Source: Marilutibacter spongiae (GTDB lineage: Bacteria > Pseudomonadota > Gammaproteobacteria > Xanthomonadales > Xanthomonadaceae). From it: 64,000 nt of DNA. Under the pieces are notes generated by a model. That model was given only the letters and a program-made list of their open reading frames with translations. It did not search any database and was not told the DNA's origin. Numbering within the stretch: position 1 is the first letter of the stretch; each line of letters starts with the position of its first letter. The DNA lies in assembly GCF_014145325.1 (NCBI RefSeq), contig NZ_JACHTF010000013.1, forward strand, positions 1-64,000, read 5' to 3'. Below are positions 7,462-16,742 of this stretch, one piece after another. The position numbers and the translations under genes are program-made.

Positions 7462-8742
7462 CTATTCCCTATTCCCTATTCCCTGCTCCCGCTTGCCCCC
7501 CAGGATGATCCGGGCGTGGCGCTGGTAGCTCCAGTAGGCCCAGGCCCAGTTGATGAGCACGATGAGCCGGTTGCGGAAACCGATCAGGAACATCACGTGC
7601 ACACACAGCCAGAACCACCAGGCCAGCAGGCCCGATAGCCGCAGGCCATGGACGTCGACCACCGCGGCCATGCGCCCGATGGTGGCAAGGTTGCCCATGT
7701 CGGCATAGCGGAAGGCGGGCGCCTGCCGGCCCGCGAGGCGTGCGCGGATCGCGCGGGCGACATGCGTGCCCATCTGCTTGGCGGCGGGCGCGACGCCGGG
7801 CACGGGCGTGCCGTCGTCCTGCCGGACGCTGGCGAGGTCGCCGGCGACGAACACCTCGGGGTGGCCGGGTACCGACAGGTCGGACTCGACCTGGACCCGG
7901 CCGGCGCGGTCGCGGGGCGCGTCCAGCAGCGCGCCGAGCGGCGAGGCGGCCACGCCGGCGGCCCACAGCACGGTACGCGCGGCCACGCGTTCGCCACCGA
8001 GCACGTACCCTTCGGCATCGATCGCTTCGACCGCGCGTCCGGTCGCCACGTCCACGCCGAGTTTCTCCAGCTGCCGCTGCGCCCGCGCCGACAGCGACTC
8101 GGGAAAGCCGGCGAGCACCCGCGGGCCGGCTTCGATCAGGCGCACCCGGGCACCGGCGGGGTCGATGTGGCGGAACTCGTCCCTCAGCGTGTGCCGCGCG
8201 ATCTCGGCCAGGGTGCCGGCCAGTTCGACGCCGGTCGGGCCGCCGCCGACGACGGCGAAGTCGAGCCAGGCCGCGCGCTCGGCCGGATCGTTCGCGGCCT
8301 CGGCGCGCTCGAAGGCCAGCAGCACCCGCCGGCGGATCGCGAGAGCGTCGTCCAGCGATTTCAGACCGGGGGCATGCGGCGACCAGTCGTCGTGACCGAA
8401 GTAGGCGTGGGTCGCGCCGCTGGCCACCACCAGGACGTCGTAGGCGATGCCGTCGCCGTCGGCCAGGGCAATCCGGCGCGCGGCGGTATCGATGCCGGTG
8501 ACCTCGCCCAGGCGGACTTCGACGTTGCGCTGGCGCCGCAGGATGTGGCGCAGCGGCGCGGCGATGTCCGGCGCCGAGAGGCCGGCGGTCGCGACCTGGT
8601 AGAGCAGCGGCTGGAACAGGTGGTGGTTGCGGCGGTCGACCAGGGTGACGTGCACCTTGTCGCGGGCGAGCGCGCGTGTCGCCCACAGGCCGGCAAAGCC
8701 GCCGCCGACGACCACGACGTGGGGCCGAGCCGGCGCGTTCAT
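7462..8742 (-). CDS. ndh: Type II NADH dehydrogenase (NAD(P)/FAD oxidoreductase)
   Basis: This is a 426-residue non-proton-pumping NADH:quinone oxidoreductase. Motifs are the FAD-binding GGGFAGLWATRAL near the N-terminus, ATHAYFGHDDW, the NAD-binding FAVVGGGPTGVELAGTLAE and the second FAD motif VFVAGDLASV, followed by APAAKQMGTHVARAI. A hydrophobic C-terminal stretch (LLAWWFWLCVHVMFLIGF, LIVLINWAWAYW) suits membrane attachment. The start overlaps the upstream gene's stop (ATGA). The last residues (GIGNRE) are read from a ccctatt repeat, so the extreme C-terminus may have been altered by repeat insertion. Confidence 0.92.
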   Translation of the reverse strand: MNAPARPHVVVVGGGFAGLWATRALARDKVHVTLVDRRNHHLFQPLLYQVATAGLSAPDIAAPLRHILRRQRNVEVRLGEVTGIDTAARRIALADGDGIAYDVLVVASGATHAYFGHDDWSPHAPGLKSLDDALAIRRRVLLAFERAEAANDPAERAAWLDFAVVGGGPTGVELAGTLAEIARHTLRDEFRHIDPAGARVRLIEAGPRVLAGFPESLSARAQRQLEKLGVDVATGRAVEAIDAEGYVLGGERVAARTVLWAAGVAASPLGALLDAPRDRAGRVQVESDLSVPGHPEVFVAGDLASVRQDDGTPVPGVAPAAKQMGTHVARAIRARLAGRQAPAFRYADMGNLATIGRMAAVVDVHGLRLSGLLAWWFWLCVHVMFLIGFRNRLIVLINWAWAYWSYQRHARIILGGKREQGIGNRE

Positions 8743-9722
8743 GCGTGCCCCCGCACGGCCTGCCGGGGCGTCGGCGCGACCGCGCGCCCTTCCGGCAGCG
8801 GTCGGCCCACGATGCGCGGAGGGCGGCCGAGCAGGGCCGGAAGACGATTGACCCGGGGGCAGTTGTCCTGCCGCAGCAGCTCCCAGTGGCCATAGGAAAA
8901 CGGCGTCAGGTGCAGCAGGTCGCAGGCGTGGCTGGCGAGGCGGGCCAGCCAGCCCGGGACCGTCAGTGCCATTGCCGGGTGCGCGTGGTGCAGGCGGCGC
9001 ATGGCCGCCACGTGCCCGGCGAGCGTGCAGGCATGCAGGCCGCCGAGCTCGTGCTCGCGCACCATGCCCGCGCTCGCCGGCGCCTGCACCAGGTTCGCGA
9101 TCGCCTCGCCCAGATCGCGCACGTCCAGCACCGCGATGCGCCCGACGGCATCGGCCGGCAGGACCAGCAGGGGCCAGCGCGCGACCCGCCGTACCCAGCG
9201 CGCGCCGAAGCCGCCCTCGCCGTCGAGCAGCGAGGGGCGGACGATGTGCCAGTCGGCCCCGCTCGCGCGCAGCGCCGCCTCGCCGTCGCGCTTGGAGCGC
9301 AGGAAGCCGCTGCGGACCGGGCCGTCGAGGCCGAGCGCCGATACGTGGACCAGGCGCAGCCCGCGTGCGGCGCACGCGGCGGCCAGCGCGGCCGGCGCGC
9401 GGTGATGCACGCGATCGTAGGTTTCGCGCCCGCGTGGCCGCAGGATGCCCACGCAGTTGACCACGGTGTCCACGTCGGCGAGCACGTCCCGCCAGGCATC
9501 CGGGTGCGTCATGCGTTCCATGCGCAGGCCGCGGAAGGCGGCTGACGTGCCGCTGGCGCGCTGCCGCCGCCGCGGATGCCGGCTGCCGACGCTGACCCCC
9601 AGGCCCTTCCCGAGAAGGGCCTCGACCACGTGACGGCCGATGAAGCCGGCGCCGCCCAGGACCAGCACGTGGCGCGGCGGGGCGGGACCCGCGTCGGGGA
9701 GGGGGGCGATCGGAGCCTGCAT
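8739..9722 (-). CDS. NAD(P)-binding SDR-like protein, complex I NDUFA9 type
   Basis: This 327-residue protein has an N-terminal Rossmann motif VLVLGGAGFIGRHVVEALL and an atypical-SDR body (TVVNCVGILRPRG; LVHVSALGLDGP; SKRDGEAALRASGADWHIVRPSLLDG), as in the NDUFA9-like/NmrA-like group. It begins at ATG 9722 after dropping an N-terminal extension that would run into the promoter. It is coupled to ndh by a 4-nt overlap, so it probably supports the NDH-2 or quinone-related respiratory function; substrate unknown. Confidence 0.8.
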   Translation of the reverse strand: MQAPIAPLPDAGPAPPRHVLVLGGAGFIGRHVVEALLGKGLGVSVGSRHPRRRQRASGTSAAFRGLRMERMTHPDAWRDVLADVDTVVNCVGILRPRGRETYDRVHHRAPAALAAACAARGLRLVHVSALGLDGPVRSGFLRSKRDGEAALRASGADWHIVRPSLLDGEGGFGARWVRRVARWPLLVLPADAVGRIAVLDVRDLGEAIANLVQAPASAGMVREHELGGLHACTLAGHVAAMRRLHHAHPAMALTVPGWLARLASHACDLLHLTPFSYGHWELLRQDNCPRVNRLPALLGRPPRIVGRPLPEGRAVAPTPRQAVRGHA

Positions 9723-9742
9723 GCCTGCGCTTCCTTGTCTTT

Positions 9743-9764
9743 TATTTCTGTATTGACAGAAATA
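9743..9764. promoter_or_regulatory. 9-bp inverted-repeat operator candidate between ndh operon and GbsR-type gene
   Basis: The perfect arms tatttctgt and acagaaata flank a 4-bp centre in the 80-bp divergent gap. The right half includes a consensus -35 hexamer, TTGACA (9753-9758), facing the regulator gene; taacct 17 bp further is a weak -10. A regulator binding here could control both directions. Confidence 0.6.
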
Positions 9765-9802
9765 TATGACGAAACTAACCTCCAGCCAAGCCCCCATGGG
9801 TC

Positions 9803-10354
9803 ATGAGCCCAAACCCGATGAGCGAATCCGAGCCCCTGTCCCCGATCGCCCGACGCTTCGTCCTGCACTGGGGCGAGATGGGCTCGCGCTGGGGCGTCAA
9901 TCGCAGTGTCGCGCAGATCCATGCGCTGCTGTTCCTGTCCGCGCGGCCCCTGCATGCCGAGGAGATCACCCAGGCGTTGGGCGTGGCCCGTTCCAACGTC
10001 AGCACCAGCCTGCGCGAACTGCTCAACTACAACCTGGTGCGCACGGTGCACCGGCTCGGCGACCGTCGCGACCATTTCGAGACGTCCAAGGACGTATGGG
10101 CGCTGTTCCGCACCGTGGTCGGCGAGCGCAAGGCGCGCGAGTTCGACCCCACCGTCGCCATGCTGGGCGAATGCATGGCCTCGCCGGAAATCGACGACGA
10201 ACCGCCCGAGGTGCGCGAGCGCATCCGCGACACCCTGGCGATGATGGGCGCGCTGTCGGCCTGGGGCGACGAGATGCTGCGGCTGGAACCGGCGACCCTG
10301 ATGAAGGTGATGAAGCTCGGCAGCCGCATCCAGAAACTGCTGCGCGACGGCTGA
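9803..10354 (+). CDS. GbsR/MarR-family winged-helix transcriptional regulator
   Basis: This 183-residue DNA-binding protein is of the GbsR type. The N-terminal part FVLHWGEMGSRWGVNRSVAQIHALLFLS and the helix-turn-helix EITQALGVARSNVSTSLRELLNYNLVR are characteristic, followed by a helical C-terminal half. It is divergently transcribed from the NDUFA9-like/ndh operon across a short gap that contains a perfect inverted repeat, so autoregulation and control of that operon are likely (inference). A second ATG at 9818 is an alternative start. Confidence 0.88.
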   Translation: MSPNPMSESEPLSPIARRFVLHWGEMGSRWGVNRSVAQIHALLFLSARPLHAEEITQALGVARSNVSTSLRELLNYNLVRTVHRLGDRRDHFETSKDVWALFRTVVGERKAREFDPTVAMLGECMASPEIDDEPPEVRERIRDTLAMMGALSAWGDEMLRLEPATLMKVMKLGSRIQKLLRDG

Positions 10355-10731
10355 TTGCGTCGAGGCTCAGGCGGAGTCGGTGTCTACGCGTGAGGTGCGG
10401 CGCGTGTCCGATATCCACACGCACACCGTCAGCGACACACCGATGCAGGCGGGCGCGCACCAGTAGAGCCCCTGTTCGATGCCTGCCTGCTCGAACTACA
10501 GCGCGACTTACTCGGCGGTGTCTGCTCGCATCCGGCAGTCTTGCCAAGGGTGGTGGCTTGCACGAGGGAGGTGATAGCGTGGCTCTCCAGATCAGGGGCC
10601 GACGATTCAAATGCAACCATATGTTGCCGGTGAGGTGGTGCAGGGTGTGGCTGTCTGATCCGTCGCATTCAATGAGGATGTGTTCCTCGATTAATTCATC
10701 GAGACCCTTCGGTAGCCAAGGAGCAAGGATC
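10355..10731. other. Intergenic stretch upstream of the metallopeptidase gene
   Basis: This 377-bp stretch has no intact gene. Its left part contains a short minus-strand frame that looks like a gene remnant; its right part drops in GC towards the AT-rich peptidase gene and ends with a good Shine-Dalgarno (aaggag, 10718-10723). I see no tRNA or recombination site. Confidence 0.6.
10367..10495 (-). pseudogene. Remnant of a small membrane-protein gene (weak)
   Basis: On the minus strand about 42 codons remain open, from just after an in-frame TAG to a TGA at 10367-10369. They encode a hydrophobic stretch (LYWCAPACIGVSLTVCVWI) and a polar tail. There is no start codon or ribosome site. It reads like the C-terminal end of a lost membrane protein, but could be chance. 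Confidence 0.25.
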
Positions 10732-11907
10732 ATGATCGGAATCAGATTGTTTTTTGTTGGTGTCTTGATGTTGTTTTCAATAAATGCAGTTGCAGCTGGG
10801 CGGCTTGAAGTGAATTTATATTATCCGGCTGACGCGCATGGATCTCGTCTGGATGCGGGGGCTGGCAAGGTTGAAGTTGTACTGTTGAATACGGGAGACC
10901 AATCTATTGATGTGGTCTTGCCGACGATCCCCAGTGTTACCGGCAATGGCTTCTTGACGAACAATCTTTTCGAAGTGATTGCAGATGACGGTGTTCGGGC
11001 AAGCTATATTGGCATCGACCTTGTCTCGGCGAGTTTGGAGGGGCCTTACGTAACGATTGCTCCCGGGGAAAGCCGGGTATATTTGGTGAGCATAAGAGAC
11101 AATTATCGGGTCCGGGCCGGCGGCAAGTATGATGTCAAGTTGCGTCCAGTACGTTACTTGAGGCGGCCTCGAGCAAGCTATATGCAAACGTCAGCACAGG
11201 ATATTCGCGCCTTGCTGTCGGAGTCTCAGCCCCAGCAAGTGTTGACGTTGTGGATCGATCCGCGTCTTGCTTCACCTTCGGGCATCAGCAGGCAATTATT
11301 GTTTGATGAGTCAGCTGAATGCGAAGATTGGCAGCTGAATGAGTTCGAGCATATTAAGGCCGCAGCAGCCTCACTGGCCAATGAAGCATTCTGGCATTAC
11401 AATGATTTGTTCGTGACGGAATGGCTGGGGATGCCGCCTTGGTTTACTTGGGAGTTCACTGCATCCCAGCGGTATACGAAATGGTTTGGAGTCGATCCAG
11501 TTGCAGACATGAATCAATGGGCTGAAGATGACTTGCTGCTTTATTCCACGTTGCAGGCCATTCCCGAGCGCATGGGTAGCGAGTTGGTGGCCGTAACCTG
11601 CCATTGCGAGGCTGGCAAGGATCGTCCGGATGCAATGGCATATATTCAACGTCCATATCACTACATAATAAATTCATGCCCTGCTTTCTGGCAGTCGCCA
11701 AGGGTGCCGACATTCAAAGACCAGCCGTCTCAAGTTGGCACTTTGATACATGAAGCAAGTCATTTTGAAGATTCATTGTCGTCGCCTGGCACGGAGCATC
11801 ATGCCGAGTTCTACGATAATGCATCAACATTGGCAGGGGTCAATCGCTCTTTGGCGATCCGAAATTCGAACACTTACAAGTTCTATGTGTTGAACCAGAG
11901 CTGGTAG
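10732..11907 (+). CDS. Secreted M35-like (aspzincin) metallo-endopeptidase
   Basis: This 391-residue predicted secreted zinc protease resembles the lysine-specific metallo-endopeptidase group. It has a signal peptide (about residues 1-22, ending AVAA), a beta-rich N-terminal region like those preceding bacterial M35 domains (PSVTGNGFLTNNLFEV), and a C-terminal catalytic domain with GTLIHEASHFED (HExxH) followed by GTEHHAEFYDNA. In aspzincins the third ligand is the Asp of GTxD; here that position is His (GTEH), a departure worth noting. The gene is far AT-richer than its neighbours, with many TT/TA-ending codons, suggesting recent transfer. Start supported by aaggag 8 nt upstream. Confidence 0.82.
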   Translation: MIGIRLFFVGVLMLFSINAVAAGRLEVNLYYPADAHGSRLDAGAGKVEVVLLNTGDQSIDVVLPTIPSVTGNGFLTNNLFEVIADDGVRASYIGIDLVSASLEGPYVTIAPGESRVYLVSIRDNYRVRAGGKYDVKLRPVRYLRRPRASYMQTSAQDIRALLSESQPQQVLTLWIDPRLASPSGISRQLLFDESAECEDWQLNEFEHIKAAAASLANEAFWHYNDLFVTEWLGMPPWFTWEFTASQRYTKWFGVDPVADMNQWAEDDLLLYSTLQAIPERMGSELVAVTCHCEAGKDRPDAMAYIQRPYHYIINSCPAFWQSPRVPTFKDQPSQVGTLIHEASHFEDSLSSPGTEHHAEFYDNASTLAGVNRSLAIRNSNTYKFYVLNQSW

Positions 11908-11987
11908 TCGGACGTGGCTGCACAGCCGGCGCGCAGATGTGAGCGACGATGCAGGTGCGTGGCGAGTGCAGGCGCCGCCCGCCGCCC

Positions 11988-12953
11988 TCATGCGACGCTG
12001 GCAATGTCCATGCGGTCGGCCAGCAGCACTTCCAGCTTGGCCTGATCCGCGGCGAAGCGGCGAATGCCGTCGGCCAGCTTGTCGGTGGCCATCGCGTCCT
12101 CGTTGTGCGCCCAGCGGAAGCGCGCCTCGTCCAGCGGCGCCGGCGGGGCCTTGCGCTCGCCATCGTCGACCAGGGCGCGGGCCACGTCGCCGCCGTCGGC
12201 GTCCAGCTCGCCCAGCAGGTCGGGCGAGATCGTCAGGCGGTCGCAACCGGCCAGGGCCAGCACCTGTCCGGTGTTGCGGAAGCTCGCGCCCATCACCACG
12301 GTGTCGTAGCCATGGCGCTTGTAGTACTGCCAGATGCGCGTCACCGACTGCACGCCCGGGTCGTCGGCCGGGTCCGCGGGCGGCGCCATGCCGTTGCCCA
12401 GGTGCCAGTCCAGGATGCGGCCGACGAAGGGCGAGATCAGGAACACGCCGGCCTCGGCGCACGCGACGGCCTGGGCGAAGGAGAACAGCAGGGTGAGGTT
12501 GCAGTGGATGCCCTCGCGCTCGAGCCGCTCGGCGGCGCGGATACCTTCCCAGCTCGCCGCGATCTTGATCAGCAGGCGCTCGCGGCCGATGCCGGCGTCG
12601 GCGTACAGGGCGACCAGCTTGCGCGCCTGCGCGAGCGTGGCCTCGGTGTCGAAACTCAGCCGCGCATCGACCTCGGTCGACACCCGTCCCGGGACCAGCT
12701 TCAGGATCTCGCCGCCGATCGCCACCGCCAGGCGGTCGCCGGCGTCGGCGATGCGCGTGGCCGCGTCGTCGCCGCGCGCGGACTCGAGCGCCTGGTCGAG
12801 CAGGGGCGCATAGGCCGGCAGCGCTGCGGCCTTGAGCAGCAGCGAGGGGTTGGTGGTGGCGTCGAGCGGCCTGAAGCGCGCGATCGCGTCGATGTCGCCG
12901 GTATCGGCGACCACGGCGGACAGGTCGCGCAGGTGCTGGAGCTTTGAGGTCAT
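11988..12953 (-). CDS. tal: Transaldolase
   Basis: This 321-residue enzyme of the non-oxidative pentose phosphate pathway transfers a dihydroxyacetone unit from sedoheptulose-7-phosphate to glyceraldehyde-3-phosphate. Visible TalB-type motifs are [13 protein letters not shown] near the N-terminus, the Schiff-base Lys in [40 protein letters not shown] and [24 protein letters not shown]. The start at [11 protein letters not shown] matches the family; upstream frame extension is GC-rich spurious sequence. It stands alone, convergent with the peptidase gene. Confidence 0.95.
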   Translation of the reverse strand: MTSKLQHLRDLSAVVADTGDIDAIARFRPLDATTNPSLLLKAAALPAYAPLLDQALESARGDDAATRIADAGDRLAVAIGGEILKLVPGRVSTEVDARLSFDTEATLAQARKLVALYADAGIGRERLLIKIAASWEGIRAAERLEREGIHCNLTLLFSFAQAVACAEAGVFLISPFVGRILDWHLGNGMAPPADPADDPGVQSVTRIWQYYKRHGYDTVVMGASFRNTGQVLALAGCDRLTISPDLLGELDADGGDVARALVDDGERKAPPAPLDEARFRWAHNEDAMATDKLADGIRRFAADQAKLEVLLADRMDIASVA

Positions 12954-13069
12954 CGTCAGGAGTCCGGAACCGGTGGAGGGGCGTCTGGACATGGAGGATG
13001 ACACGTCCTGCACCCGCCCCGCACGGGGCTGCGGTAGTCTCGGGGCCAATCCCCGTCCACGGAGGCCGC

Positions 13070-13831
13070 ATGGCCGAGCCCGAGAAGCGCATCGCCCTGT
13101 TGATCGACGCCGACAATGCCCCCGCGTCCAAGATCGACGTGGTGCTCGCCGAGGTCGCGCGCCACGGCGCGGCCAACGTCCGCCGCGCCTACGGCAACTG
13201 GAAGAGCCCGGCGATGAAGGGCTGGGAAGCGGTGCTGCACGAGTACGCGATCCGGCCCATCCAGCAGTTCGCCTACAGCAAGGGCAAGAACGCCTCGGAC
13301 ATGGCGATGGTGATCGACGCGATGGACCTGCTGTACGCCGGTCGCCTGGACGCGTTCGCGATCGTCTCTTCCGATGCCGACTTCACCCCGCTGGTGATGC
13401 GCATCCTCACCGAAGGCGTGAAGGTCTACGGCTTCGGCGCGCGGCAGACGCCCGAGCCCTTCGTCAATGCGTGCTCGAAGTTCACCTATGTCGAGGCCCT
13501 GGGGCAGGCCAGTGGTGCCGACGACAACGGCGGCCCCGCCAGCCGCGCCATGTCGGCCAAGGCCCTGCGCGGCGACACCCGCCTGCTGCAGATGCTCCGC
13601 AGCGCGGTCGACGCCGCCGCCGAGGACGACGGCTGGGCGCACCTGGGCGCCGTCGGCAGCCAGGTCGGCAACCAGGCCTCGTTCGACCCGCGCAACTACG
13701 GCTACCGCAAGCTCAGCGACCTCATCGAGGCGATCGGCCTGTTCGAGGTCAAGCGCCAGAACCAGGTCGTGCTGGTGCGCGACATGCCCAAGGGCGGGAA
13801 GGGCGGCAAGGGCGGCGCCCGGCGCGGCTGA
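13070..13831 (+). CDS. NYN-domain (PIN-like) protein with C-terminal OST-HTH/LOTUS-like domain
   Basis: The 253-residue product begins with a LabA-type NYN nuclease-like domain ([58 protein letters not shown]), retaining the acidic residues of the fold. The C-terminal part ([30 protein letters not shown]...[18 protein letters not shown]) matches the LOTUS/OST-HTH RNA-binding type, and a Gly/Lys-rich tail follows. A role in RNA metabolism is plausible but unproven. ATG 13070 has ggagg 9 nt upstream. Confidence 0.85.
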   Translation: MAEPEKRIALLIDADNAPASKIDVVLAEVARHGAANVRRAYGNWKSPAMKGWEAVLHEYAIRPIQQFAYSKGKNASDMAMVIDAMDLLYAGRLDAFAIVSSDADFTPLVMRILTEGVKVYGFGARQTPEPFVNACSKFTYVEALGQASGADDNGGPASRAMSAKALRGDTRLLQMLRSAVDAAAEDDGWAHLGAVGSQVGNQASFDPRNYGYRKLSDLIEAIGLFEVKRQNQVVLVRDMPKGGKGGKGGARRG

Positions 13832-13929
13832 TCCCCTCGACGCCGCCCGGGCCGGCGGCTAGTCTGGCGACGCCCGGTGCAGGAGCACCGGCGGGGACGT
13901 GGCGACGGCAACTGCAACAGGGGAAAGGA

Positions 13930-15942
13930 ATGCGTTTGAAGGCGATTGCACTGTGCGTGCTGGCGTGCGCGTGGACGGTATCGACCGCGCGTGCAGGGGG
14001 GGACCTGGACGCGTTCCTGCAGCGGGACGCGTTCGGCACGATCAAGGTCTCGCCCGACGGGCGGCATTACGCCGCCACCATGCCCATGGGCGATCGCACC
14101 GGCATGGTCATCATCGATCGCAAGGAACGGAGCTTCGTCTCCAAGGCCACGGGCGGCGTGGGCTCGGCAGTGGCCGATTTCTGGTGGATCGACGATGCGC
14201 GCGTTGTCATCGCCATGGCCGAGACCGAAGGCAGCGAGGCCATGCCGTACGTGACCGGCGACCTGTTCGTGTTCGATGTAGATGGCAACAAGGCCAGGAA
14301 CATCTTCGGCCGCCAGGTCGACCCCGGCATGACCGACCGCTACGGGCCCGCCACGCAACGACGCGACATGGCCACCCTGATCGATCCCCTGGTCGATGCG
14401 CCCGGCGAGGTCCTGGTCGCGGTGGCGCCGTTGAACAGTACGCCGCACACGCGCGTCGAACGTTTGCACATGCAATCCCGGCAGACCCGCGTCATTGCGA
14501 CGGCGCCGGTGTCGCGCGCGCACTTCACCGTCGACGCCGGCGCACACGTGCGTTTTGCGGAGGGTGCCGACGAGCGCAACTACCGCAAGCTCTTCTACCG
14601 GGTCGACGACGATGCCGACTGGCAACTGGTCAACGACGAAACATCGAGCGGGCAGGTGGTCTCGGCGATCGGCCTGTCCGCCGCGGGCGACGTCGCCTAC
14701 CTGCGGGTGCAGCAGGGCTCCGGCCCCGATGCGATCGAAGTGCTGGACGTGGCGACGCTCGAGCGCAAGCCGTTGCTGCGCGATGCCCATGTCGATCCGT
14801 ACGCCGTGCTCTATGATCGCGATGGCCGCACGCCAATCGGTGTGCAGTACATGGACGAAGGCGTCCGCAACCGCTTCTTCGACGAAGCCTCGCCGATGGC
14901 GCGTACCTATCGCGCGCTGGAGAAGTCGATGCCCGGCTCGGCGATCGACTTCACCTCCTTCAGCCGCGACGGCAACCTCGGCGTGCTGCGCGTGCGCAGC
15001 GACCGCGTGCGTGGCGACTATGCGCTGTTCGACATGGCGGCGCGCCGCGCCGACGGCATCTTCCGGTCGCACGAGTGGCTGTCGCCCGACGACCTGCCGC
15101 GGACCGCACGCATCGAACTCCGCGCGCGCGATGGCGTGGCGCTGCAGGGCTACCTCACGCGTCCGCCCGCCTGGACGTCGGGCGCCATGCCGATGGTGAT
15201 CGTTCCACACGGCGGCCCCTTCGGCGTCTTCGACGAATGGACGTACGATGCCGAGACCCAGCTCCTGGCCGCGGCGGGATACGCTGTGCTCCGGGTGAAT
15301 TTCCGCGGTTCGGGCAACTTCGGGCGGGCCTTCCGGCAACTGGGCGCGCGCGAGTGGGGCGGGACCATGCAGGACGACCTGACCGATGCCACCCGATGGG
15401 CGATCGACGAAGGCGTCGCCGATCCGGCGCGCGTGTGCATCTACGGCGCCAGCTACGGCGGATATGCTGCCCTGATGGGCGTGGCCCGGGACCCCGGCCT
15501 GTACCGATGCGCGGCCGGCTATGTCGGCGTCTACGACCTGGAGGCCAAGCATGCGAGCAACTCGCGTTACGCCGATTGGGCCCGCCACTGGTCGAACGAC
15601 TGGATGGGCTCGCGTTCGAGCCTGGAGGCGCGCTCGCCGGTGACGCTGGCCGGCTCGATCAAGGTGCCCGTCTTCCTTGCCGCGGGCGGGGCCGACCCGG
15701 TCGCTCCGCTTTCGCACAGCAGGCAGATGGAGCGCGCGCTCCGCCGTGCCGACGTGCCCGTGCAGACCCTCTACTACGACAGCGAGGGGCATGGCTTCGT
15801 CGACGATGCGCACCGGCGCGAGTTCTACGCCCGCCTGCTCGACTTCCTCGCCGATCACATCGGCGGCGAAAGGGCCGATCCGGCGGACGTGGCGCAGGCT
15901 CAGTCGCGGTCGGGTGCGCCCAGCGGGAACAGCGGCCGGTAG
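13930..15942 (+). CDS. S9-family (prolyl oligopeptidase-like) serine peptidase
   Basis: The 670-residue protein has a signal peptide (first ~22 residues, ending ARA), an N-terminal beta-propeller-like region and a C-terminal alpha/beta-hydrolase. The catalytic triad is visible: S508 in GASYGGYAALM, D589 in AGGADPVAP and H621 in SEGHGF. HGGPFGVFDEW and VLRVNFRGSGNFGRAF are typical S9 oxyanion-region motifs. It likely digests peptides in the periplasm. Its last 43 bp overlap the 3' end of the convergent GST gene. Confidence 0.92.
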   Translation: MRLKAIALCVLACAWTVSTARAGGDLDAFLQRDAFGTIKVSPDGRHYAATMPMGDRTGMVIIDRKERSFVSKATGGVGSAVADFWWIDDARVVIAMAETEGSEAMPYVTGDLFVFDVDGNKARNIFGRQVDPGMTDRYGPATQRRDMATLIDPLVDAPGEVLVAVAPLNSTPHTRVERLHMQSRQTRVIATAPVSRAHFTVDAGAHVRFAEGADERNYRKLFYRVDDDADWQLVNDETSSGQVVSAIGLSAAGDVAYLRVQQGSGPDAIEVLDVATLERKPLLRDAHVDPYAVLYDRDGRTPIGVQYMDEGVRNRFFDEASPMARTYRALEKSMPGSAIDFTSFSRDGNLGVLRVRSDRVRGDYALFDMAARRADGIFRSHEWLSPDDLPRTARIELRARDGVALQGYLTRPPAWTSGAMPMVIVPHGGPFGVFDEWTYDAETQLLAAAGYAVLRVNFRGSGNFGRAFRQLGAREWGGTMQDDLTDATRWAIDEGVADPARVCIYGASYGGYAALMGVARDPGLYRCAAGYVGVYDLEAKHASNSRYADWARHWSNDWMGSRSSLEARSPVTLAGSIKVPVFLAAGGADPVAPLSHSRQMERALRRADVPVQTLYYDSEGHGFVDDAHRREFYARLLDFLADHIGGERADPADVAQAQSRSGAPSGNSGR

Positions 15943-16559
15943 GGCCGGGCCTCGTCGACCGCCCGGGCGAACGAGGGGCGGGCCAGCAGTCGCCGGCGAT
16001 AGGCGTGCACGCGCTCGAAGGCCGGGTCGATCGGGTGCGACCAGTCGGCGTAGAACAGCGCGGGCGCCGCGGCGCAGTCGGCCAGGGTGAAGCGGTCGCC
16101 GATCGCCCATTCGCGGCCCTCCAGCTCGTGGTCCAGCCAGCGGTAGGCGGTCTCCAGCATGCGGCGCGCGTCGGCGACGCCCACCGGGTCGCGGTCGGGT
16201 TCGGCGCGCATGCGATCGAACACGAGCTTCTGCTGCGGCGTCGAGACGTAGTTGTCGAAGAAGCGGTCCAGCCGTCGCGCCTCCAGCGCGAGCCCGGGGT
16301 CGTCGGGCAGCAGCATGATCGGGCCGGGATGGTGCAGTTGCAGGTACTCGATGATGATCGTCGCCTCGGGCACCACGCGCGCGCCATCGCGCAGCAGCGG
16401 GAAGCGCTTGATCGGCCAGAACGCCTCGAACTCGCGCACATGCGACGGATGTTCCGGCGACAGCATGCGGAACTCGAACGGGGTGGCGTTCTCGTACAGG
16501 GCGACCAGCGCCTTCTGGCAGTACGACGAGAACGGGTGGGCGTAGAGCTGCAGGGTCAT
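15900..16559 (-). CDS. Glutathione S-transferase family protein
   Basis: The 219-residue protein has an N-terminal thioredoxin-like domain (MTLQLYAHPFSSYCQKALVAL; PLLRDGARVVPEATIIIEYL, the glutathione-contacting cis-Pro/Glu-Ala/Ser region) and an alpha-helical C-terminal domain (WAIGDRFTLADCAAAPALFY, the conserved N-capping box). The start at ATG 16559 has a strong ggagg 8 nt upstream. Substrate unknown. It converges on and overlaps the S9 peptidase gene. Confidence 0.9.
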   Translation of the reverse strand: MTLQLYAHPFSSYCQKALVALYENATPFEFRMLSPEHPSHVREFEAFWPIKRFPLLRDGARVVPEATIIIEYLQLHHPGPIMLLPDDPGLALEARRLDRFFDNYVSTPQQKLVFDRMRAEPDRDPVGVADARRMLETAYRWLDHELEGREWAIGDRFTLADCAAAPALFYADWSHPIDPAFERVHAYRRRLLARPSFARAVDEARPYRPLFPLGAPDRD

Positions 16560-16742
16560 GGGCGTGCCTCCGGGTTTATCTTGACGACGGATGGAGGGTG
16601 GCCATCTAGACACCCGGGCCGACGAACCTCATCGTCCGACACCATGATCGTGCCGCCTGCGAGGACGTGGCTCTTCATCGTGCACTGATACACTGGCGTC
16701 CCCGCGGGGGCAGGGGGCAGGGGGCAAGGGGCAGGGGACGTC

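Noticed and set aside
13702-16110. 802-codon minus-strand frame opposite the S9 peptidase
   Set aside because: Antisense shadow; the plus-strand triad and signal peptide are clear.
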